Under the pieces are notes generated by a model. The model saw only the letters and a program-made list of their open reading frames with translations. It was not told where the DNA came from and searched no databases. From Arthrobotrys musiformis (taxonomy: Eukaryota; Ascomycota; Orbiliomycetes; Orbiliales; Orbiliaceae): a stretch of DNA of 64,000 bases. Shown in pieces: positions 11,791-23,900 of this stretch. The translations under genes were made by a program, and so were the position numbers. The stretch is taken from assembly GCA_036971715.1 (NCBI GenBank), contig JAVHJL010000011.1, positions 930,001 to 994,000 of the forward strand, read 5' to 3'. Positions within the stretch are counted from its first letter, which is position 1; every line of letters starts with the position of its first letter.

Positions 11791-14700
11791 TCAAGCGCTC
11801 CCTGTGGTGGCTCTTTGCCTTGCCGCCTGCCTCCTAAACCACGCTCGCTTCAACCACTTCCAAGCCTCAACCCCAAGGAAGAAAAGAAAGAAAGCGACAA
11901 AAGCAACCCCCCACTCCCAAGTAATCCCTTTATGCTTGAACACTCGAGTGTTAACAACCGGAATATAAAGCACCGGAAACACTGAGCCAAATCCAACTAT
12001 CACAGCCCAAAACAAGAACCGATTCCTCCAGATATCAACGGCCCATTGGGTAAATACCTTTCGCTTCTTCATCTTCTCTCCATCGGCGGCATCAGAAGCG
12101 TGGAGATAGAAGAAACTACGACGCAAGTCGACGAGTTCCCAGGCTAGGAAGAGCAAAAACCACATCAAACAGACGAAACATGTCGCTCGTGCCCTGAAAA
12201 CGGCATCGCATTGGGGCGTATATTCGTTGTTACAGTTGAATCCAAGCTGGTTTCCTTCGTTATGATTAAATCCGTAGAGCACCAAAGTGAAGGATGATAG
12301 ACAGAGGGCACCGATCCAAACACCGTAGACAATCATATCGATCATTACTTCGATTGTAAAGAGACCTTGTCTGCCGACGGGTGGACGGGTAAGAATATCT
12401 GATGCAGCCTTCTCAAAACCAAGTCCCATGTCCGGAGTACCACCTGTAATGGTGAAAACCCACATAATCTGAACGGGAGTGATGGGGAATACGGAAATTC
12501 CGGAGGCGTCCTTAAAAACGAGGCCAATTAACAAGGTTACTGCCTGCGCTAGGTTCTGTGCCAGCAAATGGCAGAGGACTTTTTGAATGTTATCAAACAT
12601 TCGCCGTCCTTCCTCTACCGCGTTTAGAATACTGGCGAAATTGTCATCGGTAAGAACAATATCTGATGCGGCCTTGGCTACATCTGAACCCGACTGACCC
12701 ATAGCAATTCCAACATCCGCATGTTTGAGGGAAGGTGAATCATTCACTCCGTCACCTGTCTATATTTGTTTGATCCTCAAGTTAGTTTGGCCGGTCATCT
12801 GAAAGCGGGCTACAGGAAAGAATAATAAAAAACGGGATGTAACCTACCATTGCGCAAAATCTTTCCCGTCGGTGCAAAGCCTCAATCATCCTAACCTTCG
12901 TACTAGGCGCACATCTCGCTACTACAAGTGGAAGCGCAGGCAAAGCATCGATCTGGTCGTCGGTCAAACCGTCAAACTGGCTGGCAGTCATCACAAGCGA
13001 ATCGGATACATCTCGGCTGAGTAGAGCAACCTCTGAGGCTGATGGCAAGATACCGACCTCTTCAGCAATCGCCCTCGCAGTTTTGGGGTGGTCACCGGTC
13101 ACCATATGCACCGTGATTCCCGCTTTGTGACACTGTTCGACTGAGCCCTTAGACTCTGGTCGCGGGGGGTCGTACAAGCCGATAAGACCTTGGAATTCAA
13201 GCTGGCTCTCGATTTCGTCTCTTCTTTCTTGCGAAGGGATTATTTCTTCATGGTACCTTTTGCTTGCAAGTGCTAGCACTCGGAGACCCATACCAGCGAG
13301 TGCCTCCATATTTTTTAGAATCCCCTCTCGAATATCGTCTGTCATCGTGACAATCATCTCTTCCCGGTTAAGCCGGACGGTCGTGCAAGATGCAACGATT
13401 TTCTCGACGGCACCTTTCGTGAAGACATAGCTCTCGCCCGCCTTGTTCGCGAACACGACGGACATTTTCTTGACACCAGAATCAAACGGAAATTCCGCTA
13501 CGTGTCTCCAGCCTGATCCCAGGAGCTCGTTTCTATTCCAACCGAACCGGGAAGAAAATACTTGGATGGCGATTTCAGTTGGGTCCCCACGAGCGACCCA
13601 CTTGCCTTCGTCGTTTTGGTGGACTTCTGCTAGATTTGCTAGGGCAGCTACATCTAGGAATTTCCCAAGTTGCGAGTTCCTCCCAATGCTAGTTCCAGCG
13701 TCCTCGGTATCTCCAAGGCTCGAGTCATCGGCTGCTAGAGAACTGGGTGCGTTTTGGCTCAGGTAAACTGTTCCGAGTTGGGGGTTGAATGGCTCGCTAC
13801 CCGTATCGACGGAATATGTCCCGATAGATGGGATCCATGCTTTTCTTGCAACCATCTTGCCTTGGGTTAGAGTCCCTGTTTTGTCGGAGCAGATATCTAA
13901 CAAAGATATTAGAATTAACTATCCTGGTATACGACTCAAGAAGCCCGTTGGCCATGCAGCCGCGGAGGAAATTTGATAGACAACTGGTAAGGTACTTACC
14001 TGTAACGGCCCCTAGAGCTTCTAGACTTTTAGGATTTCTGACGATGACATGCCTCTTTGCCATCTGATTTGTGCCCGCTGCCAAGGTAATTGTGAGAACT
14101 ACCAACAAGCTGGCGGGTATCATGGACAGTCCTGTCGCAACGGCGTATATGATAACCTCCTGGCTTGAACTAAACTTATTGGCGGCGAGAACGATAATTG
14201 TGCACAGTATTGCCGTCCCAAACAAGAATATCGCGAGCCTAGCCATCCTTCGTTGTAGCGGAGTTCCAACATTCAGGCCAAAGAAAGCTTTGATTGAGTC
14301 TAGGATAATTGAGCTCCAAGCCTTAAGAACCTTATGGGGTCTCTTCTCATCTTCGCCCAGACGTTGAGCCGTCCTGGAACTTCGCTTTTGCTGGAGGCTT
14401 GCAGCTATAAGTCCAATTTCCGTCTTCATTCCAATGGCATATACGACCCCCTTGGCCCTTCCCTTAGTTATGGTCGTGGAGCTGTACGCCACATTAAGGC
14501 GATCACCGGCTCCCGTATCGGCATCATAAACTTCATCGGCGTCCTTTCGGACAGGCAAAGATTCACCAGTAAGTAGAGCTTCATCCGTTTCAAAATTCAC
14601 GGCTTCAATCAATCTGGGACCTCATACGCGTCAGTGTCCGAGTACTACAAATAGCGTATTTCAAAGAATCTGGATAACATACCGTACATCTGCGGGCACG

Positions 14701-15297
14701 GTGTCTCCCATTTTCATTTCCACAATATCACCAACGACAACGTCGGTTGTGGGCACGGTCACAGTCTTTCCATCACGGATTACCACGGCAGTAGGGAAAC
14801 TCAAACTCTTGAGGGAGTCGAGAATCGATTCAGCGCGGTATTCCTGGAAGAAACCGATCACGATATTTAAGAATATGACCGCAGAGACGACACCGCCTTC
14901 TATCCAAGCTTTGATGCCAAAAGAAGCAGCCATAGCCAGAAGAAGTACCTAAATGAAGACGGAAAGCCGGGAAGATAGCTCAGTGAGTCCTTCGATGCTC
15001 ATGTTTCTTTGTGGTTTTAATGGGGCAAATTAGGGGATTTCATGATCCTGATTGGTTAGTTACAAGGTTCATTGGGTTTGCGACCTGACGGATCAGGATT
15101 TCCAGAGATTGGACGCCGCCGGTGTTGTCGAGGACATTACGCCCGTATCGTTGGAGCCGTTCGGCTGCTTCGGTTGAAGTCAGCCCGTCGATGGCGTTGG
15201 AGCCGGTTTCGGCAACAACTTTGGCGTGATCTATTGCATGAGCCGGGCGCTGAAGGTTGGGCACTGATTGCCCAGTTGGGGTTTCTTTGGGGGCCAT
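11791..15297 (-). CDS. ENA1: ENA-type P-type ATPase (Na+/K+ efflux)
   Basis: Predicted plasma-membrane pump expelling Na+ (or K+) using ATP, class P-IID. Five exons on the minus strand (15297-15064, 14948-14683, 14613-14000, 13896-12848, 12759-11791) give 1043 residues, the usual size. The actuator motif TGES is at residues 182-185. The phosphorylation site DKTGT has Asp376, with its codon region interrupted by an intron four codons earlier. KGA occurs in the nucleotide-binding domain. The hinge TGDGVNDSP is at 722-730, starting exactly at exon 5. IPASLLVVLTITLAAG in the fourth membrane helix and MVTGDHPKTARAIAEEVGIL are characteristic of fungal ENA pumps rather than SERCA or PMCA. It diverges from the paralogous gene at 15853 and converges with the one at 10613. 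I see no lesion. Confidence 0.93.
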
Positions 15298-15852
15298 TTT
15301 GATTGCGATGTTGTCGACAAGTGTATTACTATTCTAATATTAACGATTCTAGGAGGAATGGAATGATGAGGTGTTAAGGTTGCTAGAGTTGAAGAATGTG
15401 CGGGAAAACAGGCTTTTATAACCTCGCTCGTCGATCAGAATGCCGAGAAAATTAAAATTTGCCGTATCTACAAGCCCCCAAACTTTACGTAAGTGAAGTC
15501 CGAAAAAGTGAGTTGCGTGCCCGGATCAATGTCGTGGAACCCGGTTTGATGTCGTGAAGTCCGCTTTATTGTCGTAGATGGCTCCGATCTGTTGTCGTGT
15601 TGACCAGGTTGCAGTGTTCGCATTAGGTAACGGCCAATTACTCTGCTTGGCGCCAAGAACTGGTTGAGCTTAGCTTATTACCTTGTTTGGCAGGTTCTGT
15701 GGAAGGAATGGATATTCCAAGATTTCCGAATCTGGATTAATCTGTGCAACCACCATGCCAGGATCCAGGCCTAAAATTTGGGGACGAGCATGCGAGACCG
15801 TGGACTGGTGTCGTCGAGTCGTTTGGTCAGCTGGCTCTGACTGGTACCTATC
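15298..15852. promoter_or_regulatory. Divergent promoter region, ENA pump / CPC-WLYG member 2
   Basis: About 555 bp lie between the starts of two divergent genes. The interval probably carries both promoters. No specific motif was assigned. A T/G-rich GTCGTG unit recurs loosely between 15530 and 15600 (GTCGTGGAAC, GTCGTGAAG, GTCGTAG, GTCGTGTTG). Confidence 0.4.
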
Positions 15853-16752
15853 ATGAGAGCCGCTCAAATAATACGACATGCAAGACAGAACGGATGGAGA
15901 TTTCGCCAGCCCAACCGTGCGCCTGGGCAAGCTACTACTCTGGCTGGATTCCGGACCCCATATTTACCAACTCTAAAATTCGAATGCCCTTTCATAAGAG
16001 GAATTCATACACAAACAATCCTTAGATACAACGAAGGAGTTACGAATTATGAATCCAGAAAGCGCGCTGATTCGAGTAAGCTAGAACCTGGACATGAGCC
16101 CGCTCTAGACGCCAACGTAGACAGCGTCAAAGTCGTCCCGAGTACCCGGGAACCCACTCCTCCCCCCTACCCAGGAAAAAACCCTAGGACTTTCTACTCA
16201 TGGATGGAAATTGAGCCTCCTAAGAACGAACTCGGTGAAAATAAAACTCCTATACTCAACACCACCCTTACTAGGGAAATAGAAGGAAAACTTCTAGCAG
16301 CGACGAGAGAGGCAATTTCTCTCCCTGAGGAAGAGCATCAGGCTCACTACAAGAAGGCGTATGAAGAAGTCGCCAAAGACTCGAGATACGAGGTACCTAT
16401 AACAGATCCTCCGTCTGAGACTATTGGTATCGTGGCGGTGGACGAACTGTGGTCGGAGAATTGTCGGTGGTGCCCATGTGCTTGCGAAGATGATCTACCC
16501 TACATTCAGATACACGGGTCGATCGAGAACGGGGGGAAAGGGGTCACATTTAAGATGATAGTGGAGGAAATGGGCGATTGGCTGTATGGAGATAACGCAG
16601 AGGAGATTATAGAAGGCGAGAGAGGGCGAGTTGGATTAACCGTCCTGACTTTTTTAGAACATGGAACGCAATCGGAAGCCGACGGACTGTTAGATTCAAG
16701 GCTATATTGGTATGTGAATAAGGCGGAAAAGGGGATTCAGATTGGGTGGTGA
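15853..16752 (+). CDS. Uncharacterised protein, CPC/WLYG family, member 2
   Basis: Single exon, 299 residues from the ATG at 15853. Conserved sequence only begins well inside, and the next in-frame ATG is at 16204 (residue 118), so the true start is uncertain. The N-terminal part is basic and Pro-rich. The core has YEVPITDPP, IVAVDE, WCPCACEDDLPY, GVTFKMIVEEMGDWLYGD and near the end YWYVNKAEKG. These motifs match those of the gene at 10613-11428 in the same order. Compared with member 1 it lacks the acidic C-terminal tail and ends soon after the YWYV segment. Function is unknown. It shares a divergent promoter region with the ENA pump. Confidence 0.68.
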   Translation: MRAAQIIRHARQNGWRFRQPNRAPGQATTLAGFRTPYLPTLKFECPFIRGIHTQTILRYNEGVTNYESRKRADSSKLEPGHEPALDANVDSVKVVPSTREPTPPPYPGKNPRTFYSWMEIEPPKNELGENKTPILNTTLTREIEGKLLAATREAISLPEEEHQAHYKKAYEEVAKDSRYEVPITDPPSETIGIVAVDELWSENCRWCPCACEDDLPYIQIHGSIENGGKGVTFKMIVEEMGDWLYGDNAEEIIEGERGRVGLTVLTFLEHGTQSEADGLLDSRLYWYVNKAEKGIQIGW

Positions 16753-17507
16753 TTTGGGTTTGGAATTTCGGAGCAGAATTTTGTCAAAATATCATCGTAC
16801 CTGCGATTAATTGATCGGATTTGAGATCGGGCACAGGGACTGCATCTAGATCGATAGGTACTAGGCGTTTGCCGTCGGAATCACTCCTCTTATTTTGTGT
16901 ATATATAACTGTCTATGTCTCTTCCACTACGTATATAGTTCTCTCTCTTCGACCATGTCTCATATGCCATTATACTGGCTGCGAGTTAGTATTTATACAT
17001 TTTTTAAAGCTATACCTTTTAAGAACGGTCGAGTTGAGGTTGTAAAAGACCTTTTGTGATATCCGCGGAACCGTTCTTAGATAACTTAACCTAGACAAAC
17101 ATAGACTCGCGGACAGGCTGTTGAAGTCATTGGTCCTTGCTAACGTTTAACCGTTTCGTTATCGGTTTGATCAATTTAAACCATCTAATATCTACTAGCG
17201 GACATTTACTAAAGCTTAAAGAGTCATGAGCTTAAACAGGATGCGGTACAACTTAAAAAAAAAAAAAGATTATATTTTCTCGATAATTTAAAAAGAGCGA
17301 TCGTAATAAAACGGGGACGACCGATAACAACGGAAGGATATCTTGATGCAATTGCGCAAACTCCGAACGCCCAGCACAAGGTATGGAAATAACAGGAAAC
17401 CCATTGTCAACTTTGAAATCGCGAGATCATGAATTGCGTCTCATCAACGAAAACACTGGATGAAGCGGAAGCAACTAAAAAGAAAAAGCAGTGGAGGTTC
17501 AGTGAAA
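16753..17507. other. Intergenic, AT-rich
   Basis: Convergent 3' region of the two flanking genes. It contains an A run near 17256-17268 and no coding segment that I can support. Confidence 0.5.
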
Positions 17508-18954
17508 TTATCTCAGCCTCAATGTTCCCCGTCCATTCTTTCTAGACGGGCCGTAAGCCGGCTCAGGAGTTGTTGGTGGAGCTGGGGAGCCTGCGGAATG
17601 TGGGGAAGATTCAGTTCGTTGCACGGAAGGTGAACCAGATTCCGCCTGCTCGTCGTTGTCTGATTCAAACGAGTCTTCGCCCTTTAAGAGCCATTCCTCG
17701 ACCTTTCTTGAAGCCTTTGCGATTGAACTGTTTGTGTCCAAGACGCCCTGGATCGGTGTCATAACATTGCTGAGCTGGGACTTTAAGTCTTCGTCTGGGC
17801 TCCCAACCCCTCGATCCCCTTGGGCGAGTTGTTCTCCGTCAGATTCTCCTGCGTTGATGTCCTCGAAGTCGCTTTTGACTGAGTTGATGATATTTTTGAC
17901 CTTTTGCGACACGTTCAAAGCCTCCTTCTCCGTGGCTGAACGAGCTTCTTGGATACCCTCCACGACTTTCTGTGATACATTCAAGGCTTCCTTTTTGGTG
18001 GCCGAGCTAGCTTCCTGAATCCTTTCGACAACTTTGTCCCTCATCTCTCTCACTTTAGCCTCGGCCTTTTTCTTCATACTTTCTTTCTTTTCAACGTCTC
18101 TCTCGAAAATGCATTCTTCATCGCCTTCAGCAGAAGTGGCCGTGATAACCGGAAGCTCCTTCATTTCAAATCCACCCTCCTCGAAATTGTAGAGTTGTGG
18201 ACCCCACTCGGCTTGGCCGGGAAGCACCAGAGAAACCAATCCAACAAAGCCCGCCAATCCAGTCATTAGGAACTTGAGGATGATACTATCACCCAAAAGA
18301 ACAGAAACGGAGAGGATAAGAGTCAGGTATCCGGTCAAGATCTCGCTAAAAAGCTTGATGCGGACGTCCCGATTCTTTGGGGTCGACCCATTGCGAGGAC
18401 CTCGCTCGGTTGGCGGGGCATGTGGGTCCGGGATGTTTGGAACCGGCGTTGGAAGTGGTTGGGTTGGATCGATAGGGATCACAGGCCCCGTTGGGCCACC
18501 TGAAGTAGGACTGTCCATTGATATCGTATAACTGCCAGCGAATTCACCAATTTAGTGATTACGTTCTCTTGATGGATAGTGGGATGGGAATAGCATCAAC
18601 AAACCTTTTATATAGTGCAACAGTAATCTCAATAACGATATAAGCCGTAAGGATGACAGATGCCGCCCAGATAAATTTATACGCTGGGGCCGTGATGAAC
18701 GATATATCGAGTTTTGGCACTTTCGAAAGGAGCTCTTCAGCTTGTTGTCGAAGCTGGAGGATGAGAGGATTGAAGTTAGAACTGGCCTTCGATTCTGCCA
18801 AACCCTCCTTTGAATTAAGCGTTCTGTAGACTATAGTCGATAGTGGGATTTGGGGTGAGTTGGAAGCTGCGGATGTCGTCACTGGAGCTGTTGAGGTTGA
18901 TGATTTGGTGGAGAGGTCGAGGTTCCAATAGGGATCTTTCATCCATGCAGCCAT
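17508..18954 (-). CDS. Membrane protein with amphipathic tandem repeat
   Basis: I do not recognise the family. The model joins two frames: exon 1 18954-18605 and exon 2 18531-17508, giving 457 residues. The 73-nt intron starts GTTTGT, has CACTAA near its 3' end, and stops at CAG; the junction stays in frame (TAC AAA AG|T TAT). Without splicing the two frames would be only 40 bp apart, unusual for separate genes. Predicted membrane segments lie at about residues 92-114, 178-200 and 201-220, with a Pro-rich linker between the first and second. After them comes a charged helical region holding a 22-residue direct repeat (residues 284-305 and 306-327, 19 of 22 identical; core A-T-K/E-K-E-A-L-N-V-S-Q-K). 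An acidic Ser/Pro-rich tail follows. The alternative is two genes, of 131 and 336 residues. Confidence 0.65.
17901..18032 (-). repeat. Two-copy 66-bp in-frame tandem repeat
   Basis: The two units (18032-17967 and 17966-17901) each encode 22 residues beginning VVE and ending ALNVSQK, differing at three positions. The pattern is amphipathic, like LEA or apolipoprotein-type repeats. It looks like a fairly recent duplication inside the gene at 17508-18954. Confidence 0.75.
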
Positions 18955-20426
18955 CTTTTTTCACTTACTGGGGCCAAGAAGCCTTAATATGCCTTGGTGG
19001 TGACAGCGAGGGATTCTTTTTGACGAGGGAAAATACGGGGTCTGGGGCCGATACTCAGTATTTATTCAGCACGCCCAGCGGGGGGTGCGTGCGGTTTTTT
19101 CAGTTTTTGGTATCACCAGGATTTCTCAGCTGCGGGAGGCAGCTTAGGGCTATTGACACAAGCCTCCATAACCTCTAATTTGAACATCACACTTAGTTTT
19201 AGGTTATTACTAAATAAACAGCAATTTATGATCATTCTAGTTTGAATTCAGTTTTTGTGAAGGGTGTTTGCTGTGTTATTGCTATGAGTCGAGTCACCAA
19301 CTATTCGGATCAGTTCGTGTTGTCATGTGTGATATTTTGACATATATTCTCGAGCTTCGCCAGGGTCATGTGCTGATTTGGGTCTTCTCGTGGGCGCTGT
19401 CAAACGACTCCGCTTAATGATAGTAACTATTGCTACATTCTCCTAGAGTCTATTAATATTAACCATCTTCATTTATCAATATATTAAACAAGCGGATTTG
19501 GCCCTCTTTCCACGCGTTGGTCCTGGCTCTGGGCTAACACACCCGTGCGCGTATGCAGGTATTACGAACGCGGGCCGCGGTGCTGTAGCCCTATACGGAG
19601 GCGCTTAGGGGCCCAGATCTGCAGATGGGGAGCGTGAAAGTAATATAACTCGACGGCTGGCCATATGGCGCTGATCGATACTTCGGGGAGTCGTTGGCTA
19701 CGTCACAAATACTCTCATCCCGGCAGGTTAACTTCTTTTTAATTAGTCGCAACTGTATAGATAATGTCCAATATTATCAAAATGATTTCATACAGCTTAA
19801 CATATATACCGGCACTAGCGGTTGTGCGGCAAAGCACCCTGATACTAATATCATTCTAGCATAACTGGTTTTCTGAATGTTTGAAACTCGACAGCAAGTA
19901 CAGCAAGTATAGCCCCAAGTTAGATTTGGGCTGCAATTACAATACGCTAGCCTCGATACGACAATACGTCTGATATGAGGTATCAAGGAATAAGTATACG
20001 CCGAGCATAAATCCCGTGGGGTGGGTTTTTCGCTCTTGTACATGACTACAGTTTGAAGTCAGCTGCCATAATTGGGGCTTGAGTTGTTGTGCATGTTGCA
20101 TTATGCACTCGAAAGAACATGGGGCTAGTGACTAGTGGCTAGTGAAGACCCCTCCATAATTGTGGCGGTGCGCAACCATACCTGGCCGTTTGGTTGGCGA
20201 AGAAAAAAAGTTAAAGAAATTTATGTGGAAGAACTGTGGTGGGTGCTCTCACGAATCTTCAAGTCCACCTTCAACATCCCACACGGCGTCCTTCCACTCG
20301 AAAAACGTCCAGTATTCTGCGACAACCATTAGCCCTTGTTACCCTCGAGTACATAGTACCTAATATAACGACCTAAGAATCGATTCTGCAAGCAGCATTA
20401 GTCGGATTTTACATACCTCGACCACA
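18955..20426. other. Gene-free divergent interval
   Basis: About 1.5 kb lie between the divergent membrane-protein gene and the Ssz1 gene. No coding or RNA gene is recognised. The last few hundred bases should contain the Ssz1 promoter. Confidence 0.5.
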
Positions 20427-22393
20427 ATGTCGGACTCTGAAGAACCGCAGCAGAAGACCGTTATCGGTATAGCCTTTGGCAATTCTAACAGCTCCATCGC
20501 TTTTACCTCGCCTGTATGTGATCATAGGACTGGGTTTTTTTGAGGAATCTACTGATTGGATTGGTCTGATAGGACGGAAAAGCCGAAGTCATTGCTAACG
20601 AAGAAGGAGGTACGCTATGACCGGGAGGATGTATTCTTCGATTAAGATATTTCAATTGTCTAACAGGGTTATTGCATCTTAGACCGTCAAATTCCATCGG
20701 TACTATCTTATGTTGGAGACGAGGAGTACCATGGCGCTCAGGCAAAGTCGCACTTGGTCAGGAATCCAAAGAACACGATCGCATATTTCAGAGACTTCCT
20801 AGGGAAATCGTACGTTATAACCTCTGTCAGCCGCCAGATATAATCAAGCATATTAACTGATGTGAATTGTAGTTTTGCCGACATCGACCCCACAAACGCC
20901 CACTCCTCTGCCCACCCAATCCAGCATGAAACCGGGGTTGCATTCTCGGTTGAAGAGAAGGCTGATGCTGAGCCATCAACTCTTACTGTTTCCGAAATTA
21001 CTACCCGTCATATCAGACGTCTCCAGGAATCTGCTGCCGATTTCCTCGGAAAGAAAATCGATGGTTGCGTAATCACTGTTCCCACAGACTTCTCGGAAGC
21101 GCAGCGAAAACTACTCGCTGAAGCTTCCAAGGCAACCGGACTTGAGGTTCTCCAGATTATCCACGAGCCAGTAGCTTCTCTACTCGCTTATACCGCTCGT
21201 GAAGAAACCTCGCACCCAGTTGACAAGACTGTCCTCGTTCTTGACATTGGTGGTACTCGTACCGATGCTGCCGTTATTGCTTCCCGCGGTGGAATGTTCA
21301 CTCTCCTCGCTACCCAGCACGACTACGAACTCGGCGGTCGTCAATTCGATGATGTTCTGGTTGACCACTTCAGCAAGGAGTTCATCAAGAAGCACAAGAC
21401 CGACCCACGCGAGAACGAACGTTCTTTGGCGAAGTTGAAGCTCGAATGCGAAGCTACTAAGAAAACATTGAGCTTGTCAAACTCTGCTCAAATCAGCATT
21501 GAAAGTTTGGCGGGTGGTTTCGATTTCCATTCCACCGTAAATAAGTTAAGATACGATCTATTGTCGAAGAAATTGGCGGACCAGATCGTCGGATTGGTTG
21601 AAAGCGTGGTTAAGAAGGCCGGTATGGATTTGTCGGATATCAACGAGGTATTACCCATCGATCCATGATACTGTTCTATAATTTTTACAAAGCTAACTTC
21701 GTTTCGTAGGTCATCCTTGCCGGTGGTACTTCCCACACCCCCAAGATCGCTTCTAGAATCCAACAAATCTTCCCCTCCACCACAGCCGTCCAAGCACCTG
21801 CCACCAATCCAAATGCGTTGAACCCCTCAGAACTCAGCGCCCGTGGAGCAGCAATTCAAGCATCCCTGATCGCTGAATTCGAGGCCGAAGATATCGAGCA
21901 GTCTACACACCCCGCCGTCACTGTCACCCCACATCTCCCCAAGCCCATCGGTGTTGTTATCCATTCTCCGGAAGGTGACGAGGGCAAGGCCGAGGACAAG
22001 GTATACGTCTTCCTTGACGCTGAGACGGCCGTTCCCGCACGAAGAACCGCTACATTTATCGGTACACAAGTTGGAGGTGACGTCCTGATCCGAATCGTTG
22101 AGGCGAAGAAAGAGAGCGTGGATATCACCCCTCCAAAGGAGGTCAAGGAGAAGGCGACCGACGAGGACGATGAGGATGATGAAGATGATGATGAAGAGGA
22201 AGAAGAAGAGAAGGTCATCAAGAGAGTCACAGAGGTTGAGAAGGTTATCGCTGAAGCCCTATTGAAGGACGTGAAGAAGGGACAGAAGGTCGAGGTCATG
22301 TTGAACGTAGCGGGCGACCTTACATTGACAATCACAGCGAGAGTCGTAGGTGGTAAGGGCGGCGTCAGAGGTACTGTTCCCGGACGGGCGTAA
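20427..22393 (+). CDS. SSZ1: Ribosome-associated Hsp70-like chaperone Ssz1
   Basis: Ssz1 pairs with zuotin to form the ribosome-associated complex, which stimulates the Hsp70 Ssb on nascent chains. Five exons (20427-20513, 20573-20609, 20683-20809, 20873-21647, 21710-22393) give 569 residues, slightly longer than the yeast protein. The N-terminal ATPase fold shows VIGIAFGNSNSSIAF (phosphate 1), VLVLDIGGTRTDAAV (phosphate 2), the connecting stretch IIHEPVASLLAY and VILAGGTSHTPKI (adenosine motif). The Hsp70 C-terminal part is short, begins VTVTPHLPKPIGV and lacks a lid domain, as in Ssz1. A run of Asp/Glu sits at about 22159-22212. Exon 2 is only 37 nt, and the choice of the second AG at 20681-20682 as its downstream acceptor is set by the family sequence GDRQIPS. 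All phases agree. Confidence 0.93.
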
Positions 22394-23045
22394 TCATTTC
22401 TTTCAAAGACGAGTACACCTTCCGAAGCCCCATCGTAGATGAAGAGAGGTTTAGGGATTCTACATTTCTTGGATGCGCTTCTTACTATACTTCTTGTGTG
22501 TCTATTTTATTCCTTTTTTCTCTTTTGTCTCATTGAAGATGTACATGGAGTTGCTCTTTTTTTACCACCAAAAAAGAATAGGGTAACTAGAGGAGGGTGG
22601 CGTCCGTTTACATAGCTCGAATTTTATGATATAGAAGTTACGAAAAGAAAATTTTATTTATGCATTTTTTTTAATTTTATTTTTGGATCCATGGATTAAT
22701 GTTGAGGAAATGGAATTCTTCAATTGTAATCTTTCTGCTAACTTGAAAGCTAGGCAATTTTGTTTTATATCCACTGGTTTTAAACGGAAAAGAAGACAAA
22801 GGTTATTTTGTAAATCGAATCGAGAGTGAAAATGATGAAAACGGGCCTGCAATCCACAAAAGAAACGATGACAACCACGGGATATACAATAGATAACGCC
22901 ATGAAAAGGAAACACTCCGGAGGGGGGAAACCATACACCCCCCCTTACCATATCCCACATGTCCAATCAATTCGACACCATGACACCAAAATCCAAAAAA
23001 AAAAGGATACTAAAACACCAAAAGACAGAGCAATTGACATCGATA
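22394..23045. other. Convergent 3' intergenic region
   Basis: T-rich and A-rich tracts, consistent with 3' ends of the two convergent genes. No gene is seen. Confidence 0.5.
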
Positions 23046-23900
23046 CTACTTCATAGTCCACCCAACAGGTATCCTCAACCCCAACAGCAGTCCCGTCCTC
23101 CAACTCCCACTCCTCCTCTGCTCAGCCTCCTCGGTACTAACCCTCCCAACTCTATCGTAATCCGCTACAACCTCCAACCCCCTCCTCACAACCTCATCTT
23201 GAAAACTATATCTCCTTCTATTCCTACAACTTGAATTCTCGGACGCCTTACGGAGTAAACTCTTCCCCTTCCCCAATGGGGTGGAAATCAACTGTCCGTG
23301 CGCATCCGTTGACGTTGGAGATGTCGGGGGGGAGCTTATGGCCGTAGTATTTAATGCAGAAGTACTAGAGCTATCAATCGAAGAATTGAAGAGCGAGCAA
23401 GGTAATGGAGAACGTAGACTCCTTCGTCGTCGTGCGGAGCGTTGGATATCCTCGAAGTTAACGAATGTGGCGATGGTTTCCAGTGTTTGTCGTCGGGCCC
23501 TCGGTGGCGGAGGGGTCAAGATTTCTACTGTATTCGGGATTACGATTGGAGCGGGGGTGGTAGATGATATTGATGATAGAGCTACTTCGTCATCCGAGTG
23601 GTGCGAGTCTAGCATCCATGATAGAACACCAACGGTGAATATGAAGAAGATTATATTGGCAACCTGCCAGAATGTAAGGTTTTGAAGAGGCAAAGGAATT
23701 GTTATCGGTGGGAGATTCAAAGAGATAGATTGTACGAGGCCGAAAGAGAATGGAAGTTGGGAGTTAAATATTTGGCTAGTGTAGAGCGAAAAGTCGATTG
23801 GGCTCGACGGAGCAGCCGGGAGGAGTGTTGGAATGGTATTTAGTGACGACATGGCGGTGCTGTAGAAATTGGAGACAGACTGCGAGAAGAGGGACGCCAT
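23046..23900 (-). CDS. Hypothetical single-pass membrane protein
   Basis: Intronless frame of 284 residues beginning at the ATG at 23900. I do not recognise it. The N-terminal 75 residues are Ser/Pro/Leu-rich and weakly hydrophobic. One clear membrane segment lies at about residues 78-98 (FWQVANIIFFIFTVGVLSWM). The remainder is polar, with a basic patch (SARRRRSLRS), Ser/Thr-rich low-complexity sequence and a basic C-terminal part ending GLLLGLRIPVGWTMK. Codon use is orderly across the frame and the opposite-strand frame has no domain, which supports coding. No enzymatic motif was found. Confidence 0.6.
   Translation of the reverse strand: MASLFSQSVSNFYSTAMSSLNTIPTLLPAAPSSPIDFSLYTSQIFNSQLPFSFGLVQSISLNLPPITIPLPLQNLTFWQVANIIFFIFTVGVLSWMLDSHHSDDEVALSSISSTTPAPIVIPNTVEILTPPPPRARRQTLETIATFVNFEDIQRSARRRRSLRSPLPCSLFNSSIDSSSTSALNTTAISSPPTSPTSTDAHGQLISTPLGKGKSLLRKASENSSCRNRRRYSFQDEVVRRGLEVVADYDRVGRVSTEEAEQRRSGSWRTGLLLGLRIPVGWTMK

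Noticed and set aside
18519..18558. Gap read as a spacer between two separate genes
   Set aside because: A 40-bp spacer is unlikely, and a 73-nt intron with correct phase and splice motifs joins the two frames.
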